Origin: Aspidiotus rigidus
Taxonomy: Eukaryota > Arthropoda > Insecta > Hemiptera > Diaspididae
Direction: 5' to 3'
NCBI GenBank assembly: GCA_035079385.1
Contig: JAVHKY010000071.1
Location: forward strand, 436,001 to 500,000
DNA: 64,000 nucleotides
The notes below the pieces were generated by a model, which saw nothing but the letters and a program-made list of their open reading frames with translations, did no database searches and was not told where the DNA came from. Shown here one piece after another: positions 12,066 to 21,901 of the stretch (positions are counted from its first letter, which is position 1; every line of letters begins with the position of its first letter). Position numbers and translations under genes: made by a program.

Positions 12066-12599
12066 TTGATGCGGACTATGTATTTTTAAATGAATTTAAA
12101 AATGTAACTTTTGTAGACGATCTTTTCCGCGAGGAGGATATGTCATAAATTACTTTTAAATTATGTCATATTATTACTAGAAATAAATTAGTTCTTCCTA
12201 TGAAACTCATTGCGTGAATACCATTCCTGTAACACTCCATATGACGATCTTTTATGCAATGTGTAAAGTCACAAAACATCGCATTTTTCTGTTATTATTC
12301 ACCCACATAAATTTAGGTGCGATTTGTAAAGTCTGAAAACATCGCGTTTTTGTGTTATTATTCCTCCACATAAATTTACTATTATCGTAGAAAAATAATT
12401 TTAATAAAAAAAAGGTTTAAAACAAATTTCCGAAAAAAAAAAAAAATTTACAAAAAATAGTCTGAACGGGGTTCGAACCAGGGTTCAAATGACAAAACTT
12501 TGCATTTTAAGAAGAACATACGTGGCTAGCAACGCACACGCGTCGACGAGCGTGGCTAAAAGTTACCTACTTGTACCGTCAACCTACTTGTACCGTGAC

Positions 12600-13259
12600 A
12601 TATATATCATTTAAGTTGGAGTTATGAAGAAATACATAATTTTCTGTTTGTAAATACATTGGCTCAATCTGAATAGTTTCTGTATGACCTCTTCTGCCAT
12701 AAGTTGCTGTGACACAGAAATTAGCTCGAATTCCTTCATGCAATCTCAACCATTTTTTTAGAAGACCAAAAGTAGCATTTTTCATAATAAGTAAAAATTC
12801 ATTTAAATCTTGTATCCCCCATTCATTTTCAATTTCAAATTGTGCGTGTCTACTTGCAAAATTTTCATCTACAAATTGAGGTCTAATTTTTATATTACTC
12901 CTATTATTTGATCTAAATATATCATCATGAAATTGGAAAGGAGCTCCAGTAAGCCATGTATTTATTTCCTCCTTTGTTAATGTAAAAGTAATCTGTCGTA
13001 TATTTGGTTGGGGCAATCTAGATTGAGTTATTTTTTGCAATAATATAAAATATAAATCACTCAATTTTGAGGTTACTTCCTGTCCTCTAAAACCTATATA
13101 AATTTTATACTTTCTTAAATAGTGTTCTATTTGTCTTGTTGTTTTATTTGAATAGAAGTTATGGACTTTGAAAAACTGAAACCATTGAGCAATATTTGCG
13201 TCTTGTCTCCCAGTTTCATTTCTTATGACGCTTATTGTGATCTGATTCCTTGTATTCAT
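12600..13259 (-). pseudogene. Family B DNA polymerase, extreme N-terminal piece
   Basis: An ATG at 13259 opens a frame of about 220 codons that runs into the unclassified element at 12599; the last residues (VTVQVG) are encoded by the element. The segment contains the block ATFGLLKKWLRLHEGIRANF and FCVTATYGRRGHTETIQIEP. In related insect polymerase genes, as I recall them, this block directly precedes the region found here at 7398-7886. I therefore assign it as the start of the same polymerase. The start codon is plausible because an AT-rich spacer separates it from the next gene at 13316. The whole polymerase gene thus runs from 13259 down to 2033 with two insertions. Confidence 0.75.
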
Positions 13260-13315
13260 TTTTCCTTAATGAGATTTTTCCTTTCTATTTATTAGAGAAA
13301 AATTTTTAAAGGAAA

Positions 13316-13768
13316 TTATTTTTTAATCTGTTGTGTTAATTCTAACATATCCCTATGTATTTTAGATTTTAGATGATCTCTGAGAGAAACTAAAGAAGTA
13401 GTTCTTCCACATTCACAAACAGTTTTCACTTGCTTACGTTTATAATTTTCTTTAGTTACTAATTTATGGTTATCTTTATTCTTCTCATAATATTCTTTCA
13501 TTGATTCACTTTTACACTCTTTACACCAATCCCGTCCAAAGTTCTTTTGATCCTTTACAGACTTACATCTTGTACAATATCTTTCATTTTCAGACAATTC
13601 AATGGTTATTTTATTTTTAACATCAGCATATTCCTTACACATTATTGGAGAGATATTTTCAATTGATTTAAGAGGTTGATTAAATTTTTTCTCATTCTTT
13701 ACCTTTTTACATTTAGAGCAATATCTTTTATTTTGTGATAACTTGATAGTCAGAGATTTGGGTGCCAT
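13316..13768 (-). CDS. Small cysteine-rich zinc-finger protein of the polymerase element
   Basis: This intact 150-aa ORF lies 57 bp upstream of the polymerase N-terminal piece and on the same strand. It has two CxxC knuckles (RYCSKCKKVKNEKKF and RYCTRCKSVKDQKNFGRDWC-KEC) followed by a KEYYEKNKD stretch, similar in style to endonuclease-VII-type zinc motifs of large DNA viruses. It also has a C-terminal finger, CECGRTT...HLKSKIH. Lys-rich composition matches the polymerase. A nucleic-acid-binding role is likely from the fingers, but no catalytic motif is clear. I do not know a named orthologue. The compact, intron-less layout with the polymerase points to a virus-like mobile element rather than a host gene. 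Confidence 0.65.
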   Translation of the reverse strand: MAPKSLTIKLSQNKRYCSKCKKVKNEKKFNQPLKSIENISPIMCKEYADVKNKITIELSENERYCTRCKSVKDQKNFGRDWCKECKSESMKEYYEKNKDNHKLVTKENYKRKQVKTVCECGRTTSLVSLRDHLKSKIHRDMLELTQQIKK

Positions 13769-13859
13769 CTTTTTTTCTGATTATTTATATGGAAGAAATT
13801 TTTTAAGAAGAAATTTATTCACTTAATGATGTAAGAATGTTTCTAAAATAGACAACCAA

Positions 13860-14165
13860 TTAACACATAGGTAGTGACATGAAAACCGTCAGAAAACCTT
13901 CCCAAATCCTTCTCAATACCTTCTCAAATCCTGTCCAAATCCTTCTAAAAATATGTTCAATCAATAAACCTTCCGAAAACCTTTCCTAAAATGACCTGTT
14001 CCAATTCAACAGACAGACAACAGTTCACCTGTTCAAACTCAACAGACGCATGTTCAAACTCAACCGACACCTGTTAAAATTCAACGGCCTGTTAAAATTC
14101 AACAGCTAGTTGCCTGTTCAAAATGACAGTAAAGTCATCTTGTCAGCTATGTTAAAATTAGCGAC
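13860..14165. repeat. Degenerate short-period repeats between small ORFs
   Basis: Two families of short imperfect repeats fill this spacer. One is CCTTCCCAAATCCTTCTC-like (13895-13995); the other is CACCTGTTCAAACTCAACAGAC-like (14000-14130, at least six units of ~20-25 bp). They lie between the zinc-finger ORF and the next small ORF and could hold promoters or replication signals of the element. No gene is seen. Confidence 0.6.
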
Positions 14166-14203
14166 CCTTTTCAAAAATATGTATTAGATATATTGTATAT
14201 TTT

Positions 14204-14596
14204 TCATTTTTTGGGAATTTCTGTGACAGCAATGGCTTCAACATCTTTCAGTCGTTTGTTTTTCAATTCATTCATTTTCTTAAGCTCATCATGAGAATAA
14301 ATTTTCTTTTTTAAATCTTTTACTTTTGTTAATGATATTTTTAAAGTATTTTCTCTATAAGTAGATAGTTTTCTATCATTCCTTGTTCTAATTATCATAT
14401 CTATTTTCTTCTGCAATTCCTTTTGACTTTCTGAAACAAGTCTCTTACCCTCTTCAGTTTTACTAGCATGATTTTGAAGTTTTTCAATTATTTTATCTTT
14501 ATGAAGCCCCATTTCAATTGATTTTTGAAGTTCTTCAAATAAATCATTATTAATATATTTATATCCATTCAACTCAATGAGTATATTTGTAATCAT
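14204..14596 (-). CDS. Hypothetical Lys/Glu-rich helical protein
   Basis: This 130-aa ORF starts at 14596 and overlaps the preceding ORF (14574-14816) by 23 bp in another frame, a compact layout typical of viruses and unusual for insects. The composition (KKIDMIIRTRNDRKL, KDLKKKIYSHDELKKMNELK) suggests long helices or coiled coil. I do not recognise it. The upstream spacer has AT-rich sequence only. Confidence 0.5.
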   Translation of the reverse strand: MITNILIELNGYKYINNDLFEELQKSIEMGLHKDKIIEKLQNHASKTEEGKRLVSESQKELQKKIDMIIRTRNDRKLSTYRENTLKISLTKVKDLKKKIYSHDELKKMNELKNKRLKDVEAIAVTEIPKK

Positions 14597-14816
14597 TAAA
14601 AAGATAGTTTATTATAAGTTTCTTCTCTTCAGATGAATAATTTGAGCATTTATCAAGTTCTAATGAAATTTTTGCAAAGTCACTATTGAATTCTTTAGAT
14701 ATTTTTTTTATCTCTGGATAATCTTCAATAATATCATCTAATTCATTTAGATTTGGTATATGACCGCGTGTATAAGTTTTTATAAGATCCATTTTTAATA
14801 GAAAAATTTTCATCAT
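14574..14816 (-). CDS. Hypothetical small acidic protein
   Basis: This 80-aa ORF may instead begin at the internal Met nine residues in (MDLIKTYTRGHIPN). It contains NLNELDDIIEDYPEIKKISKEF and ends by overlapping the next ORF by 23 bp. It is unrecognised. Together with 14204-14596 it forms a two-gene minus-strand unit divergent from 14896. Confidence 0.45.
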   Translation of the reverse strand: MMKIFLLKMDLIKTYTRGHIPNLNELDDIIEDYPEIKKISKEFNSDFAKISLELDKCSNYSSEEKKLIINYLFNDYKYTH

Positions 14817-14895
14817 AAATTATCCTTCACTAACTTCTACTAGCCCTCACTAACCTTCACTAACCCTCATTATCCTTCACTAACATCTACTGAAT
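14817..14895. promoter_or_regulatory. Divergent intergenic region with CCTTCACTAAC repeats
   Basis: This 79-bp gap between two divergent ORFs has at least five copies of a CCTTCACTAAC / CCCTCACTAAC motif. Its position between divergent genes of the polymerase element suggests a shared promoter or control region. This is inferred from position and repetition only. Confidence 0.4.
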
Positions 14896-15291
14896 ATGTC
14901 AAAAAAAAGAACAATTGAAATAAAAGACAGGATGTATCTTTTAAAAAATATAAATACTAAAAATGATCTTAAAATTTGTAAGTTAAAAAGTTGGGCGTCT
15001 TATAGAATGATCAGTTTGAGAGAAATTAAAAATTCAAATTATAGATTTGATCCAAATTCTCAATATAAACATCTATTAGGTAATAAATGGGATATTGTTT
15101 TTAGGGGTGAATTAGATATAGGATATATTGATATTAAAAAAATAATTGATAAATTTATCGACAATTCTCATAAATCTGTATCTACAAATAAAGAAAGAAG
15201 ATATGAAAAGCATGAGAGCGAGACACAAAAAGAGTATATTAATAGGATGATGAACCAAATAGAACAATCCTGTGAAGATGAAACTGATTGA
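14896..15291 (+). CDS. Hypothetical 131-aa protein of the polymerase element
   Basis: This intact ORF begins MSKKRTIEIKDRMYLLKN and is transcribed away from the 14816 ORF. It contains KLKSWASYRMISLREIKNS, HLLGNKWDIVFRGEL and a charged C-terminus. It has no signal peptide or membrane segment and no family I recognise. AT-rich codon use (AAA, ATA, AAT) matches the polymerase and differs from the host exons at 49-52 kb. Confidence 0.55.
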   Translation: MSKKRTIEIKDRMYLLKNINTKNDLKICKLKSWASYRMISLREIKNSNYRFDPNSQYKHLLGNKWDIVFRGELDIGYIDIKKIIDKFIDNSHKSVSTNKERRYEKHESETQKEYINRMMNQIEQSCEDETD

Positions 15292-15360
15292 AATGCTGCA
15301 TAAAATTATAAGAAATTGAAAAAATAGTACAAGTTATTAGATATGGATTAGCTAACCAAA

Positions 15361-15618
15361 ATGATGACTTCTAAAAGGCATTGTATGCTTTGTGGTAAAA
15401 AAACTAAGCATTCAATTATAGAGGAAGAAATTAATTCCACATTGAAAAAAGAAGTAAGGACATGCACTCAATGTAAAATCTCTCTCTCTAGGGTGATAAG
15501 TACCAAAGATAAAATCACACTTGTCTGTTTTAAATGTCAAGATAAAACCAGGCATTTTATAGAAAAATGGCATTATCAGTGTACAATTTGTGGGAATTTT
15601 AGTAAAATAGGATTCTAA
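15361..15618 (+). CDS. Hypothetical 85-aa zinc-ribbon-like protein
   Basis: Four CxxC pairs occur: CMLCGKKTKH, CTQCK, CFKCQDKTRH and CTICG. They give two probable zinc ribbons, the first and third followed by the same K-T-(K/R)-H ending, which suggests an internal duplication. It lies 69 bp downstream of the 14896 ORF on the same strand. Such tiny zinc-ribbon proteins are common in large DNA viruses, often in transcription. The function here is unknown. Confidence 0.55.
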   Translation: MMTSKRHCMLCGKKTKHSIIEEEINSTLKKEVRTCTQCKISLSRVISTKDKITLVCFKCQDKTRHFIEKWHYQCTICGNFSKIGF

Positions 15619-16198
15619 ATAATATTAAGTTATTTTTATTAAATAGAATTATACAAACCTTGTGTTTTTCTTCAAATGATGAGAGTGATTGAAGATTTCA
15701 ATTAAATCTTGGAAGACTGTAAACCTCAATGCAAAATCCTTAACAAATTTCCTGAAAGTTATGCAAGTTGGTACTTTAGATAATTCAGCTTCATTGAATC
15801 ACAACCATGAAAGATCCAGGAACATGAATGGAATTCTTAGGGTACATCTAAACTAACATCTTCAGAGGTTTGTAGGTAATCAAACACACAAGGAAAAAAT
15901 CCAGCTTGCAAATTTTAGCATTTTGATTTTGTAACAGAGTAGGGATGGTTCCGATCTAGAGAATATGTATCAGAATGATTTGCTGTCACTTAGGGAAGAT
16001 AGGATTGCTTATAACGGGGTAGAATAATAGACGCAGTTATTATTAGTTGAACAAGTCCTTATAATCAAATGAAGATGATAGGACATAATATATAAATGCA
16101 AATACGTGCATAGTACATCAGAGAATTACTAAATACATTTTTTCATCTTATCAATTAACCTTTTAATTATATTATTCAAGAAATTTTATTATTTTTTT
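15619..16198. other. No gene seen; junction between polymerase element and host gene
   Basis: This is AT-rich sequence with no ORF of note and no clear terminal repeat. The outer end of the polymerase element should lie in or near here, but I could not find an inverted-repeat partner on the other side near 2030. Confidence 0.4.
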
Positions 16199-16229
16199 TA
16201 TTTCAGTCAAATAAAAAAAATTATAATAT

Positions 16230-16931
16230 TTATAGAAAACTTTTTAAATCAAAAAGCGGGTTTTCCTCTGATTCAGAAGAATCAGCCACCTTTTTAGCGC
16301 AAAAGAATTTCAGAATGTAATATGGAATAATGGCAGCGGCCGGTACCTGACATCTGTAATACTTCTTTTCCACTTGGTACACCACACTCATACTGGTAGA
16401 AAATTCTGTGCATTTGTTTAATGCGTAGCTCACCGCTTGTAGATAATGTAATATATTTCCTTTCTGAGGTTTAACAAATATATGCGACTGTTTTGCCAAT
16501 GACAACCTATCCGCATCATCAAGTTCTTCATATATCACCATTTTTACATCAGCACATGCGTTGTTGAATATGTTCTGGTCACAGGTGACGTTTATGTTAT
16601 TGTGCCCTAACACTAGATGTCTACATACATAGTTTTGAATCAGACTATAGACTTTCAATTCAGGTTTCTTCGTTAAGTCTTCCAATTTCTTGTTTTTCGC
16701 TTCATCTCTGCATTCATCGAATACATTATCAATAAAAACTAGACCTATATGTTTTGCTATTTTTTGAATTATTTCTATACGATTTTTAGGAAAAAGAATA
16801 AGAATTTTTAGTTTAGTTTGAGGCAATTCCTTGCTATATGTCAATTGTGTATGATTGCCCACATGCCTATCCAACATATTTTCGCAGGGTTGTCGTATTT
16901 TTATTTGACACAATTTCAGCAGTTTCATCAT
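16230..16931 (-). CDS. Hypothetical 233-aa ORF, in frame with the MCU-fusion gene
   Basis: The frame opens four codons after the TAA that ends the MCU-fusion gene (16944-16946) and is in the same register, so it could be the original 3' part of that protein cut off by a stop. It has patches such as KLKILILFPKNRIEIIQKIAKH, a Cys/His-containing CRHLVLGHNNINVTCDQN region and a Ser/Glu-rich tail. No domain is recognised. AT-rich poly(A)-like sequence (AATAAA on the minus strand near 16200) follows. It may be a separate ORF, a readthrough extension, or decaying coding sequence. Confidence 0.45.
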   Translation of the reverse strand: MMKLLKLCQIKIRQPCENMLDRHVGNHTQLTYSKELPQTKLKILILFPKNRIEIIQKIAKHIGLVFIDNVFDECRDEAKNKKLEDLTKKPELKVYSLIQNYVCRHLVLGHNNINVTCDQNIFNNACADVKMVIYEELDDADRLSLAKQSHIFVKPQKGNILHYLQAVSYALNKCTEFSTSMSVVYQVEKKYYRCQVPAAAIIPYYILKFFCAKKVADSSESEENPLFDLKSFL

Positions 16932-16943
16932 CTCAATTTTTTC

Positions 16944-19900
16944 TTACATTGTCATTGGATCACTCACTGATGAGGAATCCGAGCTCAGAGATTCATCCGA
17001 GCTGTCTATTGGAAGATCATCTGTGTTTGACTTTTTGAAGTCAATCATTTTATGTGACGCAGTAGGTTGGAATCCGATTTCAGATAACATTGAGCATGCT
17101 GCATTTCGGTGATAACGCTTTAGAATAGCCTCGGAAATCTCTATTGGCTTGTGGAGACATGTGTCTTTAATCTGTACTAGCGGAGCAGGGATTTCAATTA
17201 TAGTATATGAATCGTTCAGAATTTCGACGTCTATTTCGTTGGTGAAAGATAGTAGCATATCGTTGAATCCGGTCAAACAATATTTTTGAAAGAATCTCGC
17301 CATGTTTGATAACACATGATTATAGGTATTACTTGCGTCCTCACTATTAGCCATCTCGGCATAAAATAACCGCCGAACTTCTTTATCAGTTTTTGACAGA
17401 AAATTTGTCTCAAAACCCTGGAGAAAAAAAAGAAGAAAATATAAAATCATAGATTTTCCCAAAGGAAATGTCTCTTAGACGAAGAAAAAATTAAATACAA
17501 TCGAACTAGGAGTACGATTTACCAAGCATCATGATACCTAAAAATTTTGCTGATTGCAGCACATAATACATTACAATTGTAGTATAAAAATGATGCATCG
17601 AATCTGAAGAAGTTAATCAACGACAGTACCCTTTCAGGTTGAAAAAAAAAAAGAAATTACAGGAACTCGAAAGCACAGGATTTTCAAGGGGAAAATTGAG
17701 TAAGACAGATTTTTTCAACTAGATGATCGATTTTCAAGAAATTTAACTCGTAGGTAGAACGAAAGCAGTAAAGCATTTCCCATGGCTTAACACTCCATAC
17801 AATATCATGAAAGTTTCGTAAAGAGATCATGTAAATTTAGATGAAAGAGAAAAAAAATAACACACGTACCAGATTAACAACAGTACTTCTGGGCCGCTTA
17901 AACGCTCCTGCCGTCGGTTGATCCGCTTCACGTTTCTTCGCACGAAAATCATCAACGTCAATACGATCCAAACTATTTGCTTGATTGTTCTAATAAATGA
18001 AAGATGAAAAAGTTTTAGATTTTAGTTTGATAAACAATTCAAAGAAAAATGAAGGTCGGCTCTAATTTAGATCACGTTCCCGGATAATCACGGAAATTCG
18101 AAATGCGTAATTTGAAAAAAACAATCTCGTCATTACAGGAATGTTACTCATCAATAAAAGAAACCAAGAAAATGAAGGTGTACTCGTCAATTTAGATCGC
18201 GTTCCCCTATAATCACGAAAATGATGAATTTCAATACTCGTCTTCGAAACTCGGAAGAAAAAAAACAATCTCTTCATAGAACCGTTACTCATTTCAAAAA
18301 GATCCCCTACATTTAATGATACGGTGAAATCCAAATTATCAATGAGCTATGAAAAGAGAAGATATTTCAAAATCATGAACAATACACATCAAAACTTAAT
18401 GAAAAGTACTACTCGTTTCATGAAAATCCCAACGCTTAATAAATATTCTCGACTTGATCGAAATTGTTCGTTTACAGAAAAATATAAAATCTCTGCACAC
18501 CACAAACTTTTCTCTTGTCTACATTATGATACAAACTCCCTGTACGTTTCGACAGCTACCCCAACTTGACTTCGTCACTTGATTACAAAAATTAACATTT
18601 TCAGTTGTCGTTTTAAATCAAACGTATCTCGATACACGATTTAAATTCCTTCAAAATTTACTAACACGAGGTATTTTCCGTTCAAAAAATTACGGTAATT
18701 ATTTCTCGAAATTATTGTTTCTCAATAAATCCGATTCATACATCGAACTTTTCTTTCTAATCAAATAAAAAAAAAAAAAAAAAGTATTGTTTTCTATCAA
18801 GCTGAAAAGAACTCGTATTTTTTCTTTTCGTCGTGAAACACGCTTAATGAATTACTCGAAGAGATCGTCAAATTGAAGTCATCGGTATTTTACAATGTGA
18901 TCGGAAATAATACGAAACTGATGTCAGTTGAACGACGTGTACGAGATTTCCGCGCTCATTATTTGCCTGATTATGCCTCTTCTCGTTAAATACTTAGAAA
19001 ACAGTGATAACAATTAAGATAGTTCAAAATTCCTCATTTTGATGAACGTGGCTACGATATCACGTAAAATTCCTGAAACGAATATGATCCTCTTCGAGTA
19101 AAATATAGATTTTTCAATAATTACAAAAATTTGAATCATGATAGTTGAATTCATATGTTCCTTACCACGAAAAAAATATACTTTCGATCGGATTCAATGA
19201 TCGCATTTTGAAGATCGTTCAATGTTCGTACTCATTAGTTCAGAGATTTTGATCGAATCTCTTTCTCTACAGAGTACGTAAATTCTTGTGTAACGTCTCA
19301 TTCGTACATCAAAAATCGTTCAAAAAGACTAACAACTAACGTTATTATTCTCAATTGAAGAAATGTATATCGAGGACACCGTAAATACAAATTTCAAAGG
19401 ATTATTTACAAAAAATTCGGTTGGATCTATGGTGTTTATCGGTAAAATAACTATTTCAACGATGAGACGAAAAAAAAATACACATGCTAGAGTCACTATT
19501 TCAACATCTGATAACTGAATTACTTAGATAAGAGTTATAGTTCATTCATCAGTTTGAAATATTTAAAACAATACGTTGTTGGTAGACGAATTACTTACAG
19601 CAGTCAATTCTTCAATCGTTGTTTCCACATTTCCCACAGTCATGTTCACTTTGTAAAGGTTAGTGTTAATCCTAATATAAACTTCTCTCATAGAATCAAT
19701 ACTCGTGGACGATGCAACTCGTACTCCATCTAATTAAACGAACAGAAATATTAGTAATAAATAGTGTTCATAAAAAGTAACAAATTTTCCTCGGTGAACA
19801 AAAAATAATGCTCGATATGCTACTCGAACTTCACCTTTCAACAAAATTACACAATCTGTAATAGAATTATCTTCCTTCTTTATCATCGTACATAAATCGT

Positions 19901-20036
19901 CTACTGTATTCATTGGCTCCAACGTGAATTGACATTCCTCTTTAAACGATGGCAATGGTATTCTGATATGAAGCCATTTCCCATCACGATTGACAGTTAT
20001 TTCTCGATCCATCGCTTCATTCGCCTCTCCAGCCAT
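16944..20036 (-). CDS. Chimeric gene: MCU N-terminal domain joined to unknown exons
   Basis: Four exons with GT-AG borders and matching phases: 20036-19835, 19729-19599, 17989-17870 and 17417-16944 (about 308 aa). Exons 1-2 encode KWLHIRIPLPSFKEECQFTL ... DGVRVASSTSIDSMREVYIR ... NLYKV. This matches the matrix N-terminal domain of the mitochondrial calcium uniporter (human has VISVPLPS..CQFTLKP and DGVRVAASTGIDLLL). The MCU coiled coil, two membrane helices and DIME pore motif are absent. Exon 3 encodes a basic patch (RAKKREADQP, KRPRS) that could be a nuclear signal. Exon 4 is unrecognised and ends in a Ser/Asp-rich tail. No mitochondrial targeting sequence is seen before the ATG. It is therefore a fusion or a partial MCU duplicate, not a channel. 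Confidence 0.6.
18062..19590. other. Large intron of the MCU-fusion gene
   Basis: This lies within the ~1.6-kb intron between exon 2 and exon 3. I saw no further exon and no mobile element, only an A tract near 18770. An imperfect direct repeat (GATCGCGTTCCC/GATCACGTTCCC with flanks) occurs at 18068 and 18187. Confidence 0.4.
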
Positions 20037-20705
20037 TCGAAGATTTAATCCAAGGAGAAGGATTGTATATAAGATGATTAAACTACGTAATTAAATATAT
20101 CAGTTTTCTGTAGATGGTTTGTATACCACACTGTGATTAATACTTGAATTCTTCTATATTATTAAAAAGATCTATCAGTAACCGTCTTCTATTATCACCG
20201 CGTTATCACCTTCTTATCATCCGTTTTAGGACTACGCTGTATGGGACTTCGCCGGACGCGACCTACATTATGATTGTAATCATCCTAGACTCCTCTTCGA
20301 TTTAGTAGATCGATTCTTTTCTTTCTTTTCGTTGCCCGCAGTATTTTTTTTGCCATGACGTTAAATTATTAATGAAATCTGCGCTTTGATTTCGACTACC
20401 TTTGTTTGTATTTTAATAACAATAGAAAATTCATAATTAATTTCAAAATAGATTTCTAATACTGTAGAAGATTTATCTTCGCAATCGTATTTCATTCATC
20501 CGGATATTCATTATTATGGAGTAAGTAGAACTACATATCTTGTAGATTTGACTGCCTAATACTCTAGACTAGACTAGACTAGATTTTATAACGCTTTGTA
20601 AAAGCCTATGAATAGGGTACGCCATAGTATTTAATGTAGTATTCCATCTCGTTTGAATAATATTAGTCCTGTTTTCAATCATTGTTTCAGATTGGATCGT
20701 AATCT
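20037..20705. other. No gene seen; possible promoter side of the MCU-fusion gene
   Basis: AT-rich intergenic DNA. A short CTAGACTAGACTAGA repeat is at about 20568-20583. No exon encoding a mitochondrial presequence was found here. Confidence 0.35.
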
Positions 20706-20744
20706 ATGGCACTAGCCTTTCATTATACTCGTTTATTCCAGGAA

Positions 20745-20940
20745 TTGCAACTTTTATCATACTCGGAGAAGTTTATCCGAGGAATCGCAAATATTGAACG
20801 TTCGTTATACTCGGAGAAGATTATCGGAGGAATTTCAAACATTGAACGTTTGTTATACTTGGAGAAGTTTATCCGAGGAATTGTAAATATTGAACGTTGT
20901 TTATACTCCGAGAATTTCATCTGAGGAATTTCAAGCATTG
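20745..20940 (+). repeat. 48-bp tandem repeat, about four copies
   Basis: The unit is TATACTCGGAGAAGTTTATC plus CGAGGAATCGCAAATATTGAACGTTCGT, repeated with substitutions. Both strands stay open across it, so the ORFs at 20706-20924 (+) and 20723-20938 (-) are repeat by-products rather than genes. Confidence 0.8.
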
Positions 20941-21901
20941 TATCTTTTGGTTTACTTGGACACTTCTATCCGCGGCTGGCGTTTCAGTGTTCATTGATAT
21001 TGTAATGGAAGATCTTTGTAGAGAATTATTGTATTGTTCCAAAGAGAAGCAATATTTTGAAAGTATTGATGTACCAGGAGATGGGAGTTGTTTATTTCAT
21101 TCGTTTTCGTTCTGTTTATTTGGTAACTTGTTATATTCACAACATTTGCGCCAGCAGTGCTGTGAATATATTCATAATAATCAAGAGCAGTTGTCGCACT
21201 ATTTTGGTCTCAATATAGAGGAATTAAATTAGAGAATAAGGCGATTAACTGATCCGCAGGAATATGCTGATCATACTGAAATATGTCTTTTGTCGATAAG
21301 TCATAATATAGAGGTGTGGGGTTACCAAGAAACTTCATGTGGAATTATAAAATGAGTTTTTCGTGAAAATGAGGTAATGAAGCGATAGTGAAATTGCTCT
21401 ATATAAAATGGTAATCATTATATGCCGTTATTTGAAAATGATGAACATGAATAGACTGAGTTTTTTGTGATAATAAAATATCGATTACAGTGTGATTACA
21501 GTAGCAAAAGTACCCGAAATATTTCCAATCGCAAATTTGTTCCCCATAAGAAAACATGGGAAGCAAACCGATCATATGGTATTAATTAAAATTGAGAAAG
21601 AATTGAGGGGTTAAAAGTTCAATTTTGGAAACTGATTACATCACACATTATAAAAGTACCTAAACTTATTTGCCCTCAATCTTTTTTAATTTTTGTTTAA
21701 TTTCATACTGATCTTTGCTCCCCGTGTATTTCTTATGGGAGAAAAATTGCGCTTGGAAATATCAAAGGTATTTATCGATATTTTGTTATCACAAAAAACT
21801 CAGTCCATTGAGTTGTAATAGTTCTTTACAGTCACCAACGGATCAGATGAATATCGATATTAGTCGTTCATCATTAGTGCATTTAGATCACTCTTACCTT
21901 A

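Larger units (their letters stand above)
7887..12599 (-). mobile_element. Unclassified TIR element, copy 1 (interrupted by Helitron 2)
   Basis: This is one of two inverted copies of the same element; the other is 37327-40342. One end is GTCACGGTACAAGTAGG (minus strand at 12599) and the other carries GTACAAGTACGTCGACGG near 7893, so the ends are imperfect inverted repeats (consensus GTYAYGGTACAAGTA). Without Helitron 2 the copy is about 2.4 kb. It contains a degenerate ~48-bp tandem array and a poly-A/T-rich region, and has no recognisable transposase. It split the polymerase gene between the 12600-13259 and 7398-7886 pieces; flanks are ATATA-rich on both sides. The end near 12575-12599 has the terminal CTACTTGTACCGT doubled. 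It is probably non-autonomous and the superfamily is unknown. Confidence 0.75.

Noticed and set aside
1990..15700. Terminal inverted repeats of a Polinton around the polymerase block
   Set aside because: I looked for matching ends near 1990-2030 and 15620-16200 and found none; the unclassified element copies at 7887 and 37327 are insertions in genes and not the Polinton ends.
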